In this document: positions 6,150 through 12,985 of the stretch, piece by piece
How the letters are laid out: every line of letters begins with the position of its first letter
How positions within the stretch are numbered: position 1 is the first letter of the stretch
Origin: Clostridiales bacterium
GTDB taxonomy: Bacteria; Bacillota; Clostridia; Christensenellales; Aristaeellaceae
Length of the DNA stretch: 14,723 nt
Assembly: GCA_012513735.1 (NCBI GenBank)
Contig: JAAZBR010000029.1
Span: 1 to 14,723 of the forward strand
Direction: 5' to 3'
Made by a program: the position numbers and the translations under genes
The notes under the pieces: generated by a model
Database searches by the model: none
Seen by the model: the letters and a program-made list of their open reading frames with translations, nothing else
What the model was told of the DNA's origin: nothing

Positions 6150-7964
6150 TTATTTTTTGCTGCGGTTCTCCGGCTCTGCCGGCACATACTGGGCCGCCTG
6201 GGTGCGATACATCAGGGCGTACAGCCCCTGGTCTGCCATCAGCTGCCTGTGGCTGCCCTGCTGAGCAATGCGCCCCTCCTCCATCACTAAAATGCGGTCT
6301 GCATACCGGGTGCTGGACAGCCTGTGGCTGATAAACAGCGCCGTCATGCCTTTGGCCGCCTGCAGCATGACGCGGAACACCTCCTCCTCCGCCCGCGGGT
6401 CCAGCGCAGCGGTGGGCTCGTCCATCATCAGAAAACCGCCTCCGTGGCACAGCGCCCGGGCCAGGGCAATTTTCTGCGCCTGCCCGCCCGAGGGCAACAC
6501 GCCCTGATCGTCCAGCTTGCGGCTGTAGAAGGTGGCTTCCTTCCTGGGCTGCCGATTTAGCCAGGCCGCCAGCTCCAGCCTGTCCACAGCGCTTTGCATG
6601 GCCGCCCTGTCACCCTCTGTGATATCCGCCGCCACCTTGCAGCAGATGTTCTCATCTACCCGCACGGGCAGCAGGCTGAAGTCCTGAAAGGTGCAGGCAA
6701 GAACACTGTGATAATCCTTCAAGGGGATGCGGCGGATGTCCACCCCGTTGAGCAGTATCTGCCCCCGGTCCGGCTCGTAAAAGCGGCACAGCAGCTTAAC
6801 CAGCGTACTCTTGCCCGCCCCATTGCGCCCCACCAGGGCCAGCGTCTGGCCGGGCGGAATATGGAAGCTGCAGCCCTGAAGCACCGGGACCTCCCCGCTG
6901 GGGTACTGAAACCACAGGTCCTTCCCCTCCATCTCCACATGTCCCGCCCTGGCTGCTGCTAGGGCACGCTGCACCTCAGGATCCGTGGGGTCTCCATGAT
7001 CCTGCTGTTCCTCCAGGCCCATGTAGGTGACCAGCGGCTCCATCTCCAGGTTAGCCGCAGCGGCCCGGGTTCCCAGCTCAATCAGTTGCCGGCCGGCGGC
7101 GCAGTATTGCCGGGCAGCGCCATACAGCAGCACAAAGCTGCCCACCGACAGATCGCCCTGAAACAGCCGTAGCGCCAGCAGGCCAAAGGCAAGGGCTGTT
7201 TGCAGCTCCACCAGCGCGGCGGACAGCCCCAGCCAGAAGCCGCTTTTTGTAAAATACTCGTGGTTAATGCGCATGATACGGTCCATGGTCTGTTTGGCGT
7301 GCCTGCGCATCAGGCCACGGCCCCCGGTCAGCCGGATATCCTTGCCGTAGCGAAAATCAATGGCAATGTTGGTGAAGTAGCCGAAGCTACGGTTCTCGGC
7401 GGCGGAGCGCCGGGCATTGTCCGCCTCCAGCCAGGCCAGCCGGCGGGCGCTGGGAATAGCCAGTAGGTTCAGCCATGTCAGGATTAACAGCAGCCAGCCA
7501 TCGCCGCTGATCAGGATGCTCAAAGACAGGATCAGGCTCAGCATGGCCCCACCCAGGGGCTCCAGTATCTGCAGCAGCTCGTACAGTGCATACTGGCCGT
7601 ATTCGCTGCGCTCCACCAGATCCAGGGTGCTCTTGCGTTCGCTTACCTCCAGGCTCAGACGGTCCGCCTTGCTGTACAACTCCTGCTGCAGGCCCATGAA
7701 GGTGCGCTCACTTCCGGCTTCCCTGCCCTTGTTCAGCCAGGCTTTGGCCATGGCAAAAGCCCAGCCGCCACCTGCCAGCAGCGCTACCCACAGCATCAAC
7801 CAGGATAGGCGCTGAAGACCCAGCAGCTCGTCAAAAATCAGTTTAGGAAACACCACGCCCAGCAGAGGCACCAGGCCAGCCAGCACGGCCAGGGCGGCCA
7901 CTCTGGGCAGATAGCCCCTGTCATAGGTTGCAGCTCGGCGCAGCAGGAAGAGGGCGTACTTCAT
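6150..7964 (-). CDS. ABC exporter half-transporter (membrane + ATPase), second of pair
   Basis: 604 aa from ATG 7964. The N-terminal 1-320 region holds about six membrane segments (for example LAVLAGLVPLLGVVF, LMLWVALLAGGGWAF, MLSLILSLSILI, LLLILTWLNLLAI). The ATPase follows: Walker A GRNGAGKST (379-387), Q-loop Q427, signature PSGGQAQKIALARAL (491-505), Walker B FLMMDE (E516) and H-loop SHRLSS (H547). The signature has Pro in place of the usual Leu before SGGQ. The open frame runs 67 codons further upstream inside the previous gene. ATG 7964 overlaps that gene's TGA as ATGA and has GGAGGT upstream, so it is the start. It probably pairs with the upstream half-transporter as a heterodimeric exporter. 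The substrate is unknown. Confidence 0.88.
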   Translation of the reverse strand: MKYALFLLRRAATYDRGYLPRVAALAVLAGLVPLLGVVFPKLIFDELLGLQRLSWLMLWVALLAGGGWAFAMAKAWLNKGREAGSERTFMGLQQELYSKADRLSLEVSERKSTLDLVERSEYGQYALYELLQILEPLGGAMLSLILSLSILISGDGWLLLILTWLNLLAIPSARRLAWLEADNARRSAAENRSFGYFTNIAIDFRYGKDIRLTGGRGLMRRHAKQTMDRIMRINHEYFTKSGFWLGLSAALVELQTALAFGLLALRLFQGDLSVGSFVLLYGAARQYCAAGRQLIELGTRAAAANLEMEPLVTYMGLEEQQDHGDPTDPEVQRALAAARAGHVEMEGKDLWFQYPSGEVPVLQGCSFHIPPGQTLALVGRNGAGKSTLVKLLCRFYEPDRGQILLNGVDIRRIPLKDYHSVLACTFQDFSLLPVRVDENICCKVAADITEGDRAAMQSAVDRLELAAWLNRQPRKEATFYSRKLDDQGVLPSGGQAQKIALARALCHGGGFLMMDEPTAALDPRAEEEVFRVMLQAAKGMTALFISHRLSSTRYADRILVMEEGRIAQQGSHRQLMADQGLYALMYRTQAAQYVPAEPENRSKK

Positions 7965-9742
7965 CCCCGCACCTCCCCCATTGGCCCGGCACGGTAGTTT
8001 TTGGCCTGGATATTGTAAAGCTGCGCATAGCGGCCGCCCAGCAAAAGCAACGCATCGTGGCTGCCTTCCTCCACAATGCGGCCATTCTCCATCAGCAGCA
8101 CCCGGTCGCAAAAGGCGGTGCTGGCAAGGCGATGGCTGACAAACAGGCTGCTCCTGCCCTGGCACAGACCCGCGTAGGATTCGTACAGCGCCCGCTCCGC
8201 CAGGGCATCCAAGGCTGCGGTGGGCTCATCCAGTATCAGCAGGCGGGCGCTTTGCTTGTACAGCGCCCGGGCCAGAAACAACTGCTGGCGCTGGCCGCCG
8301 GATAGATCCACCCCATCATCATCCAAGGTACGCAGCAGGCTGGTATGGAGGCCGCGGGGCAGGCTGTCCGCCACCTGCTTGAGCCCGGACTGCTCCACCG
8401 CCCAATCCACCGCCGATTGCTGAGGCTGGGCCTCCATGGCCACGTTCTCCTCCAGCGAAAAGGGCAGCAGCATAGCGTCTTGAAATACCACGCTGAGCAT
8501 CTGCCGCCAGTCTTCCTCGGGCATATCCCAAATATCCCGGCCCTGCCAGAGGATGTGCCCCGCCGTGGGCCTGTACAGACGGCACAGCAGGTGGATCAGT
8601 GTGCTCTTGCCCGATCCGTTTTCCCCCACCAGCGCGACTTTTTCCCCGGGGCGGATCGTCAGGTTCAGGCGGTCGATCACATCCCTGTCGGTGCCGGGAT
8701 AGCGGAAGCGCAGATCCTGCACCTCCAGTAGTTGGGGCACGCTGTCCGGTGTGCGCCCGGCGTTCAGTGGCCGTTCCGCCCCCTTGATATCCAGTCGCAT
8801 AAAGCAGGCGAAGCGCTTGCTTTCCCGATGGATCGTCGCGATGTTGGTCATGGCCTGCTGGGCGATCATAACGAAGGACAGCACCCCTGTCATGTACAGG
8901 TAGAAGTCGGACAGAGCCAGCCTGCCTTTTAAAAACTGCGCCACCAGATAGCCATACAGCAAGCCGTCCCGCACCAGGTTGAGCAGCGCCACCACTGCAT
9001 CCAGCCCAAACAGGCGCCTGAGCACTGCCTGGTACAACGCCAGCGCATCCCGGGAAAGGCGAAGGAAATACGCCCGGATCAGGCCGGAGAGGTGGTAGAG
9101 GATGTTGTCCTTGCGGGCAGCGGGATCGGTCACATAGGCGACGATGGCATCCTTCTTGCGATAGGTAGGGTTGTTCTGCTCCCAGCTCTGCATCAGCAGG
9201 GTGCTCCGCCGTTGGCTGAGCACAAAGCCGAGCCCCATCAGCACCACAATGGCCCCCAGCATCCACCAGGGCAGGCTGCGGAGCAGCCCCAGGAAACCAA
9301 CAGCAGACAGCAGGCCTCCTGCCAGCTCCAGCATAGTCAGAATGACACCGCCCGCCCCCTGGGTGGGGTTGCCCACGGCATCCCGGGCCAGCCGGATGTC
9401 GTTGAGGGCGCTTTCGTGCAGGGTGTTTTCATAGGGCATGGACAGGCTGTAATCCATCAGGTCCTGGATCAACTGATAGCGCACCTTATTCATGCGCATG
9501 CGGTAGTTGCCCCGCAGGAAGGTGGTGACAAACACGCTGCCCACCGCCAGGGCGCCCGACCACAGCATCAGGGGCAGCAGCTTCTCCTGCGCCCCCTGGG
9601 CATACAGCGCCAAGATGCGGCTGGGCACCACCACCCAGATGAAGGGATAGACCGCCCAAAGCAGCGTAAACAGCGCCATGATGGGCAGCATGACGGGATC
9701 ATACCGGCGGATTTTCCTCAGCAGATAAAGGACGGCCTTCAC
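7961..9742 (-). CDS. ABC exporter half-transporter (membrane + ATPase), first of pair
   Basis: 593 aa. Membrane segments lie in residues about 20-290 (LPIMALFTLLWAVYPFIWVV, LWSGALAVGSVFVTTFL, LLSAVGFLGLL, WWMLGAIVVLMGLGFVL and two near 247-300). The ATPase domain has Walker A GENGSGKST (373-381), Q-loop Q421, signature LSGGQRQQLFLARAL (480-494), Walker B LLILDE (E506) and H537. Both members of the pair keep a catalytic Glu after Walker B, so neither nucleotide site is obviously degenerate. The start is GTG 9742 with GAGGTG about six nt upstream, downstream of a promoter. It is first in a two-gene operon and divergent from the lipase-like gene. Lipid, peptide or drug export are all possible. 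Confidence 0.88.
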   Translation of the reverse strand: MKAVLYLLRKIRRYDPVMLPIMALFTLLWAVYPFIWVVVPSRILALYAQGAQEKLLPLMLWSGALAVGSVFVTTFLRGNYRMRMNKVRYQLIQDLMDYSLSMPYENTLHESALNDIRLARDAVGNPTQGAGGVILTMLELAGGLLSAVGFLGLLRSLPWWMLGAIVVLMGLGFVLSQRRSTLLMQSWEQNNPTYRKKDAIVAYVTDPAARKDNILYHLSGLIRAYFLRLSRDALALYQAVLRRLFGLDAVVALLNLVRDGLLYGYLVAQFLKGRLALSDFYLYMTGVLSFVMIAQQAMTNIATIHRESKRFACFMRLDIKGAERPLNAGRTPDSVPQLLEVQDLRFRYPGTDRDVIDRLNLTIRPGEKVALVGENGSGKSTLIHLLCRLYRPTAGHILWQGRDIWDMPEEDWRQMLSVVFQDAMLLPFSLEENVAMEAQPQQSAVDWAVEQSGLKQVADSLPRGLHTSLLRTLDDDGVDLSGGQRQQLFLARALYKQSARLLILDEPTAALDALAERALYESYAGLCQGRSSLFVSHRLASTAFCDRVLLMENGRIVEEGSHDALLLLGGRYAQLYNIQAKNYRAGPMGEVRG

Positions 9743-9764
9743 GGATTCACCTCACACGCCGATC

Positions 9765-9793
9765 ATTGTACCTGTCCGCTGGAAAGTGCGCAA
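9765..9793 (-). promoter_or_regulatory. Promoter of the ABC exporter operon
   Basis: On the minus strand TTGCGC (9793-9788), a 17-nt spacer and TACAAT (9770-9765) precede the GTG start of the first half-transporter, leaving a leader of about 15 nt that contains GAGGTG. The architecture mirrors that of the divergent lipase-like gene. Confidence 0.6.
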
Positions 9794-9799
9794 GGCGGA

Positions 9800-9830
9800 G
9801 CGTGATTCCATAAACATGACCTCATCACGC
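9800..9830. promoter_or_regulatory. Inverted repeat between divergent promoters, candidate operator
   Basis: GCGTGAT (9800-9806) and ATCACGC (9824-9830) form a perfect 7-bp inverted repeat with a 17-nt spacer. It lies between the two outward-facing -35 boxes (9793 and 9838). A dimeric regulator bound here could control both transcripts. No regulator gene lies in the window. Confidence 0.35.
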
Positions 9831-9837
9831 CCGTACC

Positions 9838-9866
9838 TTGTTCACCGGAGGACCGCATGCTACAAT
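9838..9866 (+). promoter_or_regulatory. Promoter of the lipase-like gene
   Basis: TTGTTC (9838-9843), a 17-nt spacer and TACAAT (9861-9866), with an extended -10 TG at 9858-9859. It lies 22 nt before the ATG at 9888, with GGGGAGG in between. Confidence 0.6.
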
Positions 9867-9887
9867 CCCCCTGACGGGGAGGGCAGC

Positions 9888-11267
9888 ATGAGTACAGGAT
9901 TCGGGCGCTATACGCAGATCGACCTCGGCGACCTGCGTTTTCTGGAGGAAGATCATCATCGCGGCGGTCTGAACCGGGAGGCCGCGCGCTTTGCGCTGGA
10001 GCTGGCCGGGTTCAGCTATGACTTTGAGGTGGACAGGTGGCTGGAGGCCGGCTGGACGGACATCAGCATCCAGGCGGATGAGAAGCTGCTGGGCGGTGTC
10101 GCTGCGCCTGAGCTGGCCAATCGTCCCCTTTATCAGCGCGTGGTCAACGAGTGGATCCCCCTGGCAGCCCGCAGACACATCAGCTCCAGCCACCTGATTC
10201 GTCAGGCCAAGGGGCGCATCTGGAAACCGGACGAGAAAACGCATCAGACAGGCAAGGCCGTCGCCATGATCCATCCCCTGGCCGGAGGGCGCTTCGTCGT
10301 AGCCATCGGCTTCATGGGCACAGGCAAACGGCCGGTGGACTGGACCAGTAACTTCCGTTTCGATCACCCCGAGGGATTTCACCAGGGCTTCCTGACCCTG
10401 ACAAAGCAGTTTGAGGAAAACGCAGACCGCATCACCTTTGAACAGACGGCAAGCCAGCTCGGCCTTGACGAGCTGAGCCTGGCTGATATTCTGCAGGAAG
10501 CCACGCGGGAAAACAGCCGCTTCACCCTGTTTGGCGCCGGGCACAGCCAGGAAGCGGCGATCCTGCAGCTCTGGATGTACCGGCAGATTGCAGCCGGTCT
10601 TCAGCCCCGCCATGTGCTGGGGTATGGATTTGCGCCGCCCAGCGTAGCTGCGGCCTCCCGGGGTGGCCTGCGGGACTATCCTTTGTATCACTTCAGCAAC
10701 AGCGATGACATCATCACCCGGGTAGGCCTGTACCATCATATCGGCCGCAACTACGTATACAGAGCCAACGACGCTTTCCGCAGCTTCTGCTACCAGGGCT
10801 GGAACACCGATGTCCTGTTCAATGACCTGCTGCATATCTCCCGCCGCTTTGGCGGCACTCAGGATGTGATGCGCTTTATGATCGCCTATGTGGATGCACT
10901 GCAAAATATGCCCAGGGAGGACGCACGGGATGCCCTTTCGGTATTTGTGGGCGGCGGCCTGAAGGAGCGGATGCTGCTCAACAAGGAGGAGCCGGTGGAT
11001 GGGCTGCTGCGCATGCTGCGGCGCATGATGCACCGCAGCTATGAAACGGCCATGGGCATCGGCCCCAACGATGAACTGGTGCGCGCCCTGTCAGCGACCC
11101 TTCGGGAGACGGCGCTGGAAGCCGGTGCGGAGAACTACACCCGCACCATGCTGCAGGTGATGAGCGTACCCCACAGGTTGGTGTTCCGCGATACGGATAT
11201 CCCGGGCCTTGCCCCCTACAGCTTCATGGTGATCCGCGGCTTCGGGGAGATGCGGGAAGACCTGTAA
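9888..11267 (+). CDS. Class 3 lipase-like alpha/beta hydrolase, cytoplasmic
   Basis: 459 aa. The open frame begins at 9786, but GGGGAGG just before ATG 9888 and a promoter at 9838-9866 fix the start there. The central part follows the class 3 (fungal-type) lipase plan: FVVAIGFMGTGKRPVDWTSNF (136-156) corresponds to the strand-and-oxyanion region usually read as vvafRGT....DW..n. GFHQGFLTL (163-171) corresponds to vH.GF. FGAGHSQEAA (215-224) is the nucleophile elbow with S220, HVLGYGFAPPSVA (242-254) is the G(S/A)P strand, NSDDIITRV (271-279) offers the catalytic Asp, and YHHIG (282-286) the His. The elbow reads GHSQE, not GxSxG. No signal peptide or membrane segment is seen. Residues about 295-459 are a helical extension I do not recognise. 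The substrate is unknown; a lipid or other ester is a family-based guess. Confidence 0.7.
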   Translation: MSTGFGRYTQIDLGDLRFLEEDHHRGGLNREAARFALELAGFSYDFEVDRWLEAGWTDISIQADEKLLGGVAAPELANRPLYQRVVNEWIPLAARRHISSSHLIRQAKGRIWKPDEKTHQTGKAVAMIHPLAGGRFVVAIGFMGTGKRPVDWTSNFRFDHPEGFHQGFLTLTKQFEENADRITFEQTASQLGLDELSLADILQEATRENSRFTLFGAGHSQEAAILQLWMYRQIAAGLQPRHVLGYGFAPPSVAAASRGGLRDYPLYHFSNSDDIITRVGLYHHIGRNYVYRANDAFRSFCYQGWNTDVLFNDLLHISRRFGGTQDVMRFMIAYVDALQNMPREDARDALSVFVGGGLKERMLLNKEEPVDGLLRMLRRMMHRSYETAMGIGPNDELVRALSATLRETALEAGAENYTRTMLQVMSVPHRLVFRDTDIPGLAPYSFMVIRGFGEMREDL

Positions 11268-11298
11268 TGCCGCATAAAAACCACTTATTCACAGAAAA

Positions 11299-11329
11299 GG
11301 GCCGGCGCACACCTGACATGCACCGGCCC
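11299..11329. terminator. Bidirectional terminator between convergent lipase-like gene and purB
   Basis: GGGCCGG (11299-11305) pairs with CCGGCCC (11323-11329), with an inner GCA/TGC extension. On the minus strand it is followed by TTTT, giving a good terminator for purB. On the plus strand it is followed by CTTGTGTTGG, weaker for the lipase-like gene. The whole non-coding gap here is under 80 bases. Confidence 0.7.
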
Positions 11330-11346
11330 CTTGTGTTGGCTTTCCA

Positions 11347-12783
11347 CTAAACCCGCAGGGCCTCCTCCGGCACCGACAGATCAGCGTAGCGGGCAAGAAG
11401 CCGCCCTGCCTCGCCCTGCAGATAGTCATCCACCTGCTGCACGCTGCAGCCGATGTAGTTTTCCGGCTGAAGCGCTGACTCCAATTCCTGCAAACTGAGG
11501 CCAAAGGCCGGATCTGCCGCGATGCGGACCAACAGGTCGTTTGGCTGTCCCTGCTGCTTGACCACCATGCCGGCTGCCTGGGAATGCACGCGGATGCGCT
11601 CATGCAGATCCTGCCGGTCACCCCCGCGGCGCACCGCCTGCATCAGGATGTTCTCCGTAGCCATAAAGGGCAGTTCTTCCCGCAGGTGCTTTTCAATCAT
11701 TTTAGGATAGACCGCCAGCCCGCCCGCCACGTTACAGTATAACGTCAGCAGGCCATCAGCGCATAAGAAGCCCTCTGCCACGGCGATCCGGCGGTTGGCG
11801 CTGTCATCCAGCGTACGCTCCAGCCACTGCTCGGCCGCCGTCATGGCGGCATTCTGCTGGTTGGCTATCAAAAAGCGGGCCAGGGCGGCCATGCGTTCAG
11901 AGCGCATGGGGTTGCGCTTATAAGCCATGGCAGAGGAGCCGATCTGCTGCTTTTCGAAGGGCTCCTCCATCTCCTTGCGGTGGGCCAGCAGCCGGATGTC
12001 ATTGGAAAACTTGTGGGCGCTCTGCCCGATCTGGGCCAGAATGGAAAGCGCCTGGCTATCCACCTTGCGGGAATAGGTCTGCCCCGAAACCGCCACGGGG
12101 CTATCAAATCCCATTTTCTGACAAACCAGGCTGTCGAGCTGCTTCACCTTGCCGTAATCGCCGTCAAACAGCTCCAGGAAACTGGCCTGGGTACCTGTGG
12201 TGCCCTTGGAACCCAGGGGGCGCAGATCATCCAGAAAAGCCTGTACGGCCTGCAGGTCGTACAGCAGGTCCTGCAGCCACAGGGTGGCCCGCTTGCCCAC
12301 CGTCACCGGCTGGGCCGGCTGAAAGTGCGTGAACCCCAAAGTGGGCAGGGCTTTGTATTTTTCGGCAAAGGCAGCCAGCGCCCGGGCCGCCATCACCAGA
12401 CGCGCCCGCAGCAGCTCCATCCCCTGGCGCAGGATGATGATATCCGCGTTGTCGCCCACATAGCAGCTTGTAGCGCCCAGGTGGATGATGGGCCGGGCCA
12501 GGGGACAGCAATCGCCAAAGGTATGCACATGGGCCATGACGTCATGGCGCAGGCTGGCCTCGTACCGTGCGGCTGTTTCCAGGTCGATATCATCCAGATG
12601 AGCCCGCATCTGGGCCAACTGGGCATCGGTGATGGGCAGCCCCAGTTGCTGTTCCGCTTCGGCCAGCCACAGCCACAGCCGCCGCCACAGGCCAAACTTA
12701 TGCTGATCGGAAAACAGGGCCTGCATGGCTCTGCTGGCATAGCGCTGCGAAAATGGGGAACGGTATCCCGCCTGCTCAGACAT
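11347..12783 (-). CDS. purB: Adenylosuccinate lyase
   Basis: 478 aa, the longer PurB class also found in eukaryotes. It catalyses two fumarate-releasing steps, SAICAR to AICAR and adenylosuccinate to AMP, in the cytoplasm as a tetramer. Visible active-site features are RHDVMAH (H80), GATSCYVGDNAD (103-114), THFQPAQPVTVGKR (H153, general acid) and the superfamily signature GSSAMAYKRNP (282-292, S283/S284). The spacing H80-H153-S283 equals that of the human enzyme's H86-H159-S289. The signature has Ala where many enzymes have Pro. ATG 12783 is preceded by GGAGGAGG with good spacing. The open frame continues 32 codons upstream but only across the promoter region. No other purine genes are adjacent; it appears to be a single-gene transcript. 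Confidence 0.95.
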   Translation of the reverse strand: MSEQAGYRSPFSQRYASRAMQALFSDQHKFGLWRRLWLWLAEAEQQLGLPITDAQLAQMRAHLDDIDLETAARYEASLRHDVMAHVHTFGDCCPLARPIIHLGATSCYVGDNADIIILRQGMELLRARLVMAARALAAFAEKYKALPTLGFTHFQPAQPVTVGKRATLWLQDLLYDLQAVQAFLDDLRPLGSKGTTGTQASFLELFDGDYGKVKQLDSLVCQKMGFDSPVAVSGQTYSRKVDSQALSILAQIGQSAHKFSNDIRLLAHRKEMEEPFEKQQIGSSAMAYKRNPMRSERMAALARFLIANQQNAAMTAAEQWLERTLDDSANRRIAVAEGFLCADGLLTLYCNVAGGLAVYPKMIEKHLREELPFMATENILMQAVRRGGDRQDLHERIRVHSQAAGMVVKQQGQPNDLLVRIAADPAFGLSLQELESALQPENYIGCSVQQVDDYLQGEAGRLLARYADLSVPEEALRV

Positions 12784-12811
12784 GTGATGCGCCTCCTCCA
12801 GTGTTGTCAGA

Positions 12812-12840
12812 ATCCTAACACAGCAGGGCTGGCTTGACAA
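12812..12840 (-). promoter_or_regulatory. purB promoter, -35 overlapping the divergent ABC-F promoter
   Basis: On the minus strand TTGTCA (12840-12835), 17 nt, and TAGGAT (12817-12812) with an extended -10 TG directly upstream. Its -35 covers the same bases as the plus-strand TTGACA. No purine-riboswitch-like structure is visible in the short leader. Confidence 0.6.
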
Positions 12841-12863
12841 GGCATGCCCATGGCTTCTATGAT
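12834..12863 (+). promoter_or_regulatory. ABC-F gene promoter
   Basis: A consensus TTGACA (12834-12839), an 18-nt spacer and TATGAT (12858-12863). Transcription would start near 12870 and leave a leader of about 115 nt before the ABC-F ATG. The -35 box is shared base for base with the purB promoter on the other strand. Confidence 0.7.
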
Positions 12864-12893
12864 AGAGCCAGCACAACAAGGAGTATCTGATTG

Positions 12894-12911
12894 ATGAAAA
12901 CCAACCGCTGA
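12894..12911 (+). CDS. Leader peptide MKTNR upstream of the ABC-F gene
   Basis: A five-codon ORF (ATG 12894 to TGA 12909-12911) preceded by AAGGAG (12878-12883) with 10-nt spacing. Codons 2-5 (12897-12908) can pair with 12970-12981, the ABC-F ribosome binding site and the start of its T tract: 10 of 12 positions, one of them a G-U. A second unmarked ORF in the same frame (ATG 12915, MFLQNPGAG) ends inside the following hairpin but has no clear ribosome binding site. Short leader ORFs are known upstream of antibiotic-resistance ABC-F genes of Bacillota, where ribosome stalling switches expression on. Confidence 0.5.
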   Translation: MKTNR

Positions 12912-12983
12912 ATCATGTTTCTGCAGAATCCCGGCGCCGGCTGACGGCCGCCGGTTCTGCCGCCTGATCGTGGGAGGTTTTTT
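12897..12983 (+). promoter_or_regulatory. Candidate attenuator or RBS-sequestering leader of the ABC-F gene
   Basis: A strong hairpin spans 12931-12954: CCGGC/GCCGG plus GCCG/CGGC with one bulged C and a GCTGA loop. Around it, leader codons at 12897-12908 can pair with GTGGGAGGTTTT at 12970-12981. That outer helix would hide GGGAGG (12972-12977), the ribosome binding site 8 nt before the ABC-F ATG, and would be followed by the rest of a T6 tract (12978-12983). It could therefore act at transcription or translation. A ribosome on the leader ORF would open it (inference). Confidence 0.45.
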
Positions 12984-12985
12984 CT

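Noticed and set aside
4192..6264. Very long plus-strand open frame (about 690 codons) antisense to the cell-wall protein
   Set aside because: Its product is His/Gln/Gly/Arg-rich with no recognisable domain, and it has no convincing ribosome binding site. The minus strand encodes clear domains. Long antisense frames are common in GC-rich genes.
6150..9742. Bacteriocin or lantibiotic export locus
   Set aside because: No peptidase domain on either transporter, no small precursor ORF with a leader, and no modification enzyme in the window.
9825..11033. 402-codon minus-strand frame opposite the lipase-like gene
   Set aside because: Low-complexity composition with no motifs. The plus strand carries a promoter, ribosome binding site and the lipase plan.
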